In this document: in pieces, positions 1-4,858 of the stretch
How positions within the stretch are numbered: the stretch's first letter is position 1
Layout of the letters: each line of letters begins with the position of its first letter
Assembly: GCA_012799165.1 (NCBI GenBank)
Contig: JAAZLU010000019.1
Location: 1-5,978 of the forward strand
Direction of reading: 5' to 3'
Origin: Clostridiales bacterium
GTDB taxonomy: Bacteria; Bacillota; Clostridia; Peptostreptococcales; Anaerovoracaceae
Length of the DNA: 5,978 nt
The notes under the pieces: generated by a model
What the model saw: only the letters and a program-made list of their open reading frames with translations
The model's database searches: none
What the model was told of the DNA's origin: nothing
Made by a program: the position numbers and the translations under genes

Positions 1-315
1 GACATTCGCCATTGGCGCCCAATAAGAATAGCGCCTCAGAGCGTAAGTCGCGCGGCAACCTATAAAGGTAGCCAGAGTCCCGAAGACCACATCGAGCATG
101 CCGTTGGGCCCGAGTAGATTAGCTATAAGACAGCCCGCCGTTATTCCGGGAACAGCATACTCCGCAAATACGCATAGTACAACTAAAACTTCCGAAATCC
201 TGACCTGCATAAGCCCGTAGGATAGCGGGGAAATCAACAAGGTGAGCGCCGCGTATATGGCGGCGATTATCGCCGCTTTTGTCCAATATCCCGAATCTCT
301 CTTTATTTTAAACAC
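1..315 (-). CDS. queT: QueT-family ECF transporter S component, partial (C-terminus off the left edge)
   Basis: This is the membrane-embedded substrate-binding (S) component of an ECF importer, in the QueT family associated with uptake of queuosine precursors such as preQ1. The 105 visible codons are open to the window edge. After a short basic N-terminus comes a hydrophobic helix (about residues 12-30, WTKAAIIAAIYAAL), then the family-typical blocks SYGLMQVRISE (32-42), a helix around 43-66, and GPNGMLDVVFGTLAT (69-83). The QxRISE and G(P)xGxxDVVFGTLAT blocks are what identify QueT. Family members are about 160-170 residues long, so roughly a third is missing here. It lies 20 nt after ecfT on the same strand and is presumably co-transcribed with the ECF module. 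The start is uncertain: the GTG at 315 is the nearest standard in-frame start, but it lies inside the Shine-Dalgarno-like GAGGTG, and an ATA codon at 306 is better spaced. The family call is firm; the exact substrate is inferred. Confidence 0.88.
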   Translation of the reverse strand, partial: MFKIKRDSGYWTKAAIIAAIYAALTLLISPLSYGLMQVRISEVLVVLCVFAEYAVPGITAGCLIANLLGPNGMLDVVFGTLATFIGCRATYALRRYSYWAPMANV

Positions 316-318
316 CTC
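313..318 (-). promoter_or_regulatory. Shine-Dalgarno-like GAGGTG before queT
   Basis: On the minus strand, GAGGTG is a six-base match to the anti-Shine-Dalgarno complement. Its last three bases are the GTG that would be the annotated queT start, which is a bad position for initiating there. Six bases downstream is an in-frame ATA (306-304), at normal ribosome-binding spacing. The site therefore bears directly on which codon starts queT. Confidence 0.5.
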
Positions 319-335
319 AAAATGTTTTGCCCGGC

Positions 336-1145
336 CTAAAACCAGTTCAGCTTGCGGGATAAGATTGCAAAGGCCAGCATCATGGCGCACAATGCGAAGG
401 CCGCATAATCTCCCTTCCCGAATTCGACCGCATTCATGCGGGTCCGCCCCTCTCCTCCGCGGTAGCACCTGGCCTCCATGGCCATCGCAAGGTCTGCGGC
501 TATTCTGAACGCCGATACGAACAGCGGTACCAGCAGGGGTATGAGCCCCCTGGCGCGCTCGCGAAGATTCCCGCTTTCAAAATCCGCACCCCTCGCCATC
601 TGAGCTTTCATTATCCTGTCCGTTTCGTCGAGCAGGGTGGGTATAAAGCGCAGGGCTATGGTCATCATCATCGCGAGCTCGTGAGCCGGAAGCCCGAGCT
701 TTCCGAAGGGTCGAAACAGTCTCTCCAGGCCGTCCGTCAGGGTGACGGGCTTAGTAGTAAGCGTAAGCATCGAGGAACCCAAAATCAGCAGCACCAGCCT
801 TATCGCCATAAAAGCCGACCTGTAGATTCCCTCCTCCGTCACCTTTATAAATCCCAGACGCCAAACTTCGACGCCGGGAGTCATAAAGAGATTTATGGCG
901 GCGGTGAAAATTATCAATATAAGCACCGCACGCAAGCCCCTCATAAGGAAGCGCAGGGGAACGCCGGAGAGCTTAACAACGGCGAGCAGGCAGAGAGCGC
1001 AGACTGCAAAGCCGCCGAAACTGTCGACGACAAAGAGAGACGCGATAAATATCACCGTGCCTATCAGTTTCGTCCTGGGATCCAGGCTGTGAACCGCCGA
1101 TTCTCCCGGGAAATATTGTCCCAGTGTAATGTCCTTTATCGCCAT
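336..1145 (-). CDS. ecfT: ECF transporter transmembrane component EcfT
   Basis: EcfT is the integral membrane scaffold that couples ATP hydrolysis by EcfA1/EcfA2 to movement of the S component. The 269-residue length is typical. The N-terminus carries the family motif DITLGQYFPGESAVHSLDPRTK (cut into two parts: DITLGQYFPG at 5-14, and H19 with LDPRTK at 21-26). Hydrophobic segments lie at about 28-60, 68-90, 112-130, 157-172, 202-222 and 247-263. The cytoplasmic coupling helices carry the two short Arg motifs expected of EcfT: ARG at 184-186 (in AQMARGAD) and ARC at 225-227 (in MEARCYRG). These are the residues that dock into grooves of the ATPases. The ATG at 1145 was chosen because it overlaps the ecfA2 stop as TGATG and has GAGG 8 nt upstream. 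A TTG one codon earlier is possible but less likely. queT follows 20 nt downstream. Confidence 0.95.
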   Translation of the reverse strand: MAIKDITLGQYFPGESAVHSLDPRTKLIGTVIFIASLFVVDSFGGFAVCALCLLAVVKLSGVPLRFLMRGLRAVLILIIFTAAINLFMTPGVEVWRLGFIKVTEEGIYRSAFMAIRLVLLILGSSMLTLTTKPVTLTDGLERLFRPFGKLGLPAHELAMMMTIALRFIPTLLDETDRIMKAQMARGADFESGNLRERARGLIPLLVPLFVSAFRIAADLAMAMEARCYRGGEGRTRMNAVEFGKGDYAAFALCAMMLAFAILSRKLNWF

Positions 1146-1999
1146 CAATCCTGCCTCAGAGCGCGCGCAATTTCGCGGGCAGCCTCGTCTTCATCAAAAA
1201 TGTCCGTGCGAATCTCCATGCCGCGGGCCGCGAGCGCACTCAAAAGCGAGCTCGTAGACGGAAGCCCCAGCCCCATAGAAGCAAGTTCTTCGCGCCTTGC
1301 AAAGACCTCTGCGGCTGTGCCGTCCATCGCAAGTCTTCCCCCGTCTATTACGAGGACCTGATCCGCCATGGCGGCTATATCGTCCATATTGTGGCTCACG
1401 AGCAATATCGTCGGCTTATGAAGCCTCCTTATCTGCTCGATTATCTTCAGTATTTCACGGTGCCCCCTGGGATCGAGCCCCGCGGTAGGTTCGTCAAGTA
1501 TAAGAACCTCCGGCTCGGTGGCGAGCACGCCTGCTATCGCGACCCTCCTCTTTTCGCCTCCCGAAAGTTCGAAGGGCGAGAACTTACCTTTTTCGTCCGG
1601 GTCGATGCCGACCAACTCCAGGGCTTTTTTAGCCTTTTCCTCGCATTCCTGCGGAGAAAAGCCGAAGTTCTTAGGACCGAAGCTCACATCCTTGAGCACA
1701 GTCTCCTCGAAAAGCTGATACTCGGGATACTGAAATACTATACCTATCTTCCTCGCGGCTTCGCGGGACTCCTTAGTCTTAAGTCCTATCTGCGTTCCGC
1801 CCGCATATACCCTGCCCGAGCTCGGTTTTATAAGCCCGCTGATATGCATCATCAAGGTGGACTTGCCGCTGCCGGTGTGGCCAATTATTCCCGTCAGGCT
1901 GCCGCTTTCTATCGTAAAGTTTATATCTTCCAGAGCCACGGTCTCGAAAGGCATGCCCTCGGCATAGATGTGGCTGAGGGATTCGACTCTTATCTGCAT
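1145..1999 (-). CDS. ecfA2: ECF transporter ATP-binding protein EcfA2
   Basis: This is the second cytoplasmic ATPase of the energy-coupling factor module and pairs with EcfA1 to power vitamin-type import. The 284-residue protein has a complete ABC ATPase core: Walker A GHTGSGKST (40-48), Q-loop Q90 in FQYPEYQLFEETV, signature LSGGE (145-149), Walker B VLILDE with D169 and catalytic E170, D-loop AGLD (173-176) and switch H203. The YPExQLFEETV form of the Q-loop region and the LSGGE signature separate EcfA2 from EcfA1. A C-terminal extension of about 60 residues follows the core, as usual for the family, and ends in an acidic stretch (FDEDEAAREIARALRQD). The ATG at 1999 overlaps the end of ecfA1 by 10 nt. 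Only a weak GCGGA lies upstream, so translation is probably coupled to ecfA1. The stop overlaps the ecfT ATG by one base. Confidence 0.95.
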   Translation of the reverse strand: MQIRVESLSHIYAEGMPFETVALEDINFTIESGSLTGIIGHTGSGKSTLMMHISGLIKPSSGRVYAGGTQIGLKTKESREAARKIGIVFQYPEYQLFEETVLKDVSFGPKNFGFSPQECEEKAKKALELVGIDPDEKGKFSPFELSGGEKRRVAIAGVLATEPEVLILDEPTAGLDPRGHREILKIIEQIRRLHKPTILLVSHNMDDIAAMADQVLVIDGGRLAMDGTAAEVFARREELASMGLGLPSTSSLLSALAARGMEIRTDIFDEDEAAREIARALRQD

Positions 2000-2832
2000 A
2001 TAAAATCCGCCAGCCCTTCCTGCGTTATAGTTCCCTCCGGCACCTTCAAGCCTAGCGCTCTGAGTTTTTGCGCCATCGAAGCCGCAAAGGGAAGCCCGAG
2101 TTTGTATTTCTCAAGTTCTGCTGCCCTGCTGAAGAGCTTATCGGGAGCCTCGTCGAAGGCTACCCTGCCGCCCTCCAATACGATGACCCGCTCCGCAAGG
2201 GCGGCTTCTTCCATGAAGTGAGTTATAAGTATTACAGTCTTACCCTCCTCATGAAGAGCCTCTATTATCTTTAAAATATCTCTGCGCCCGGCGGGATCGA
2301 GCATTGCGGTGGGTTCATCGAAGACTATGCATTCGGGCTGCATGGCGAGCACTCCCGCAATCGCAACCCGCTGCTTCTGCCCGCCCGAAAGCAGATGAGG
2401 CCCCTTCTTCCGATGCTCGTACATACCTACCGCCTTAAGCGATTCATCGACGAGCTCTCTTATGCGCAGGGGTTCGACGCCTATGTTCTCCGGGCCGAAG
2501 GCAACATCGTCCTCCACGACCGAGGAGACGAGTTGATTATCCGGGTTCTGAAAGACCATGCCGCAGCGCCTGCGTATCTCCCAGGTGCATTCGGGATCCG
2601 AGGTCTTCATTCCGCACACGATAACTTCCCCGCCGCCGGGAAGCAGCAGGGCGTTAAAATGCTTTGCAAGAGTCGATTTGCCGGAGCCGTTGCTCCCGAC
2701 TATCGCCACAAAGCTTCCTCTCTCTATATCCAAGCTTATCCCGTCCAAAGCCTTCGCCGGCGCGGCAGCTTCCACTTGAGCGGGATAGCTGAATTCCACA
2801 TCCTTGAGTTGTATAATGCTCTCAAATTTCAT
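1990..2832 (-). CDS. ecfA1: ECF transporter ATP-binding protein EcfA1
   Basis: This is the first cytoplasmic ATPase of the ECF module. The 280-residue protein has Walker A GSNGSGKST (46-54), Q-loop Q95 in VFQNPDNQLVSSVVEDDVAF, signature LSGGQ (148-152), Walker B with D172 and catalytic E173, D-loop AMLD (176-179) and switch H205. The QNPDNQLVSSVVEDDVAFGPEN stretch (two halves of one family motif around 95-115) is diagnostic of EcfA1. All catalytic residues are intact. The start at 2832 gives the usual N-terminus (MKFESIIQLKDVEFSYP). A longer frame open to an ATG at 2913 would add 27 non-conserved, hydrophobic and Cys-containing residues with no ribosome site at proper spacing, so I did not use it. 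No Shine-Dalgarno sequence precedes the chosen ATG, and a strong extended -10 ends only 7 bases before it, suggesting leaderless initiation. It is first in the operon, before ecfA2, ecfT and queT. Confidence 0.94.
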   Translation of the reverse strand: MKFESIIQLKDVEFSYPAQVEAAAPAKALDGISLDIERGSFVAIVGSNGSGKSTLAKHFNALLLPGGGEVIVCGMKTSDPECTWEIRRRCGMVFQNPDNQLVSSVVEDDVAFGPENIGVEPLRIRELVDESLKAVGMYEHRKKGPHLLSGGQKQRVAIAGVLAMQPECIVFDEPTAMLDPAGRRDILKIIEALHEEGKTVILITHFMEEAALAERVIVLEGGRVAFDEAPDKLFSRAAELEKYKLGLPFAASMAQKLRALGLKVPEGTITQEGLADFICR

Positions 2833-2839
2833 AACGATT

Positions 2840-2848
2840 AGTATATCA
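2840..2848 (-). promoter_or_regulatory. ecfA1: Extended -10 promoter element for the ecfA1-ecfA2-ecfT-queT operon
   Basis: On the minus strand the sequence reads TGaTATACT: the TGn extension plus five of six matches to TATAAT. No good -35 hexamer exists at 16-18 bp upstream, which extended -10 promoters can tolerate. Transcription would start about seven bases downstream of the hexamer, at 2833 or 2832, that is, at or next to the A of the ecfA1 ATG. If so, the mRNA has no leader. Confidence 0.5.
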
Positions 2849-2864
2849 CAACTACGGCAATAAA

Positions 2865-2882
2865 GGAGCTGCGAGCTGCTCC
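2865..2882. repeat. Imperfect dyad GGAGC-8-GCTCC containing a tandem GAGCTGC heptamer
   Basis: Arms GGAGC (2865-2869) and GCTCC (2878-2882) are separated by 8 bp. Inside, GAGCTGC occurs twice in direct tandem (2866-2872 and 2873-2879). The element sits around -32 to -49 relative to the inferred ecfA1 transcription start, overlapping the -35 zone, which is where an operator could act. It could also be a weak hairpin followed by TTTATT in minus-strand RNA. No regulator can be named. Confidence 0.35.
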
Positions 2883-2904
2883 CGAAGCTATAAATAACAA
2901 AAAA

Positions 2905-2917
2905 ATATATCATATAT
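2905..2917. repeat. ATATAT-C-ATATAT symmetric AT block
   Basis: Two ATATAT arms flank a single C (2911), just after a run of seven A residues (2899-2905). It lies between the two divergent promoter candidates. It may be only a low-complexity AT-rich patch, or a protein-binding or easily melted site. The symmetry is visible; a function is not. Confidence 0.25.
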
Positions 2918-2958
2918 GTTACAAAACCTTAGCCTATCTTTAATTTCCCCCGCTCTTT

Positions 2959-2967
2959 TGGTACTCT
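2959..2967 (+). promoter_or_regulatory. Candidate extended -10 for the ABC exporter operon
   Basis: TGgTACTCT has the TGn extension and four of six matches to TATAAT. At 17 bp upstream, TTTAAT (2939-2944) matches the -35 consensus at only three positions. Transcription would start near 2974, giving a leader of about 40 nt that includes the TTTCAC/GTGAAA dyad. The match is modest and other promoters in the region cannot be excluded. Confidence 0.25.
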
Positions 2968-2981
2968 TACATTTGCGGGCT

Positions 2982-2999
2982 TTTCACCCGGTCGTGAAA
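2982..2999. repeat. Inverted repeat TTTCAC-6-GTGAAA before the exporter start codon
   Basis: Perfect 6-bp arms, TTTCAC (2982-2987) and GTGAAA (2994-2999), are separated by CCGGTC. The element ends 14 bp before the ATG at 3014. The size and spacing suit a dimeric repressor operator, or a small hairpin in the leader close to the ribosome-binding region. No regulator gene is visible in the window. Confidence 0.4.
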
Positions 3000-3013
3000 C
3001 CCGAACGGATATT

Positions 3014-4858
3014 ATGGAAAACAAGGACAAAGATTTAAAACCGCATAACGATTTAAAATCGAAGATGAGCTACGCGAGGCTGCTACTTCAGTTTTTAAAG
3101 GGAAGTAAGCTCCTTTTTATTTTGAGCGTCCTTTTTTCGGCTCTATCTTCGCTCTGCGAGATGCTCAATCCTCAGATAATCAGGGCCGCGATTGATAATG
3201 CAATCGGCGGCAAGCCCTCGACCTTCCCGGATTGGGTGAATGCCATCGTGGAAGAGGCGGGCGGCTTTGCCTACCTCGGAGAAAATCTTTGGATTATGGC
3301 GCTTGCGGTAGTCGCAGTCGCAGCTGTCCGAATAATTGCGGAATTTACGACGAGCCTTTCCAATACGGCAGCCTCCGAAATACTCGTCAAGAATATGCGC
3401 GACAGCCTCTTTTCGCACATAGAGCGCCTTCCCTATTCCTGGCATATGGAAAATCACACCGGAGATATAATACAGCGCTGCACGACAGATGTGGATACCA
3501 TAAGGACCTTCGTCGCCGAGCAGCTGACCTCCGTGTTCAGAATAAGTATATACCTGGTACTATCGCTTTACTTCATGTTCTCAATGGACACGAAGCTGGC
3601 ATTAGTTGCGGCCCTGCCGCTACCTTTTATGCTCTTTTACTCGGTGTACTTCAGAAAGGATATGGCCGCGGGCTTTAGAGTCTGCGATGAAACCGAAGGG
3701 AAGGTTTCCGCCGCGGTTCAAGAGAACCTGACTGGCGTGCGGGTAGTACGCGCATTCGGCGGTGAGGCTTACGAAAGAAAACGCTTCGAGGAGTTGAACG
3801 AACACTATACGGGACTTTGGGTTCAGCAGGGAAAGAGGATGGGAAAATTCTTCTCCTCTCAGGATGTATTCAGCGGAATCCAGATGCTCCTGGTTACAGT
3901 CTTCGGCGCGGTCTTCGCCGTGCGCGGAGAGATGCCGGCAGGTGAATACATAGCATTTATGTTATACAACGCCATGCTCTCGTTTCCGATAAGAAGGCTT
4001 GGACGCATGCTCTCAGCCATGTCCAAGGCGGGAGTATCCTTGGAGAGAATCGCATACATCATGGATTCGCAGGAGGAAGATTTGACTTCCGGTGCGAAGA
4101 CGGATATGAGCGGAGATATAAAGTTCGAAAATGTGAGCTTTGGATATGAGGCCGACCGCGATATTCTCTGCTGCGTAGATATAGAAATAAAAGGCGGCAG
4201 CACGCTCGGAATCCTCGGAGGTACGGGTTCGGGAAAATCGACCCTTATGCTGCTTCTGAATAAGATGTATCCGCTCGAGGAGGGGCGCGGCAAAATAAGT
4301 ATAGGCGGAACGGATATAAGAGATGTGCGCAGCGATTTTCTGCGTCAGAATATAGCTATGGTCCTTCAGGAGCCCTATCTCTTCAGCCGCTCCATCGCGG
4401 ATAATATAGGAATCGCAAGGCCCGGCATAAGCCGCGAGCAGATCGAGTTTGCGGCAAGGGACGCCTGCCTGGACTCCTCTGTGGAGGGCTTTGCTGAGGG
4501 CTACGAGACCTTCGTCGGAGAGCGGGGTGTAACCCTTTCCGGCGGTCAAAAGCAGAGGGCGGCCATTGCGCGGGCGCTCACTCAGGAGGCGCCGATAATG
4601 ATCTTCGACGATTCCCTTTCCGCCGTGGATAACGAGACCGACGCAAAGATAAGGGCGGCACTTGCAAAGCGCTTCGGCAAGGCGACGATAATAATCATCT
4701 CTCACAGGATTACGACTCTGTCCAAGGCGGATAAGGTCGTGGTGCTCGATGAGGGACGGGTAATAGAGGAAGGCCACCCGGACGAACTGAAGAGCGCGGG
4801 CGGCATATATCAACAGATTTACGAGATACAGCTCGGAGTGGAGGTTGCGGATGCCTGA
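3014..4858 (+). CDS. Heterodimeric ABC exporter subunit with degenerate catalytic site (TM287/BmrC/YheI-like)
   Basis: This is a type IV ABC exporter half-transporter, 614 residues, with the membrane domain first and the ATPase second. Membrane segments lie at about 33-55, 92-110, 172-190, 195-214, 283-304 and 310-330. The ATPase domain has A-loop Y378, Walker A GGTGSGKST (402-410), Q-loop Q452, signature LSGGQ (508-512), Walker B MIFD with D532, D-loop SAVD (536-539) and switch H564. Residue 533, normally the catalytic Glu, is Asp (FDDS). In TM287/288, BmrCD and LmrCD this marks the subunit contributing the hydrolysis-impaired site. An unusually long stretch (about 56-91) joins the first two membrane segments. 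The start at 3014 has only a weak ribosome site (CGGA). The next gene overlaps by 8 nt and encodes the expected partner. Such exporters move drugs, lipids or peptides; the substrate here is unknown. Confidence 0.92.
   Translation: MENKDKDLKPHNDLKSKMSYARLLLQFLKGSKLLFILSVLFSALSSLCEMLNPQIIRAAIDNAIGGKPSTFPDWVNAIVEEAGGFAYLGENLWIMALAVVAVAAVRIIAEFTTSLSNTAASEILVKNMRDSLFSHIERLPYSWHMENHTGDIIQRCTTDVDTIRTFVAEQLTSVFRISIYLVLSLYFMFSMDTKLALVAALPLPFMLFYSVYFRKDMAAGFRVCDETEGKVSAAVQENLTGVRVVRAFGGEAYERKRFEELNEHYTGLWVQQGKRMGKFFSSQDVFSGIQMLLVTVFGAVFAVRGEMPAGEYIAFMLYNAMLSFPIRRLGRMLSAMSKAGVSLERIAYIMDSQEEDLTSGAKTDMSGDIKFENVSFGYEADRDILCCVDIEIKGGSTLGILGGTGSGKSTLMLLLNKMYPLEEGRGKISIGGTDIRDVRSDFLRQNIAMVLQEPYLFSRSIADNIGIARPGISREQIEFAARDACLDSSVEGFAEGYETFVGERGVTLSGGQKQRAAIARALTQEAPIMIFDDSLSAVDNETDAKIRAALAKRFGKATIIIISHRITTLSKADKVVVLDEGRVIEEGHPDELKSAGGIYQQIYEIQLGVEVADA

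Larger units (their letters stand above)
2833..3013. other. Divergent intergenic region between the ECF and ABC exporter operons
   Basis: These 181 bp separate two start codons pointing away from each other, so both promoters should lie here. It is more AT-rich than the flanking genes, most clearly at 2891-2945. It contains an extended -10 for the leftward operon, a weaker one for the rightward operon and three small repeat or dyad elements listed separately. I looked on both strands for preQ1-I, preQ1-II and other riboswitch consensus sequences and recognised none. No small gene with a ribosome site was convincing. Confidence 0.7.

Noticed and set aside
1146..1148. TTG start for ecfT one codon before the ATG
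   Set aside because: The ATG at 1145 forms a standard TGATG overlap with the ecfA2 stop and has better spacing to GAGG.
681..2841. Plus-strand open frames of 148-276 codons opposite ecfT, ecfA2 and ecfA1
   Set aside because: All lie antisense to genes with intact family motifs and show low-complexity, basic, non-domain-like translations.
2861..2883. Rho-independent terminator on the minus strand (GGAGC stem followed by TTTATT)
   Set aside because: The stem is only 5 bp with an 8-base loop, the T tract is broken, and no upstream minus-strand gene in the window would need termination here.
2833..2913. Upstream in-frame extension of ecfA1 to an ATG at 2913 (307 residues)
   Set aside because: The extra 27 residues are unlike any EcfA1 N-terminus, the ATG has no ribosome site at normal spacing, and the extension covers the strong extended -10.
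2950..2979. CCCGC/GCGGG inverted arms (2949-2953 and 2975-2979) around the rightward promoter candidate
   Set aside because: Short 5-bp arms with a 21-bp spacer are expected by chance and have no supporting context such as a T-run.
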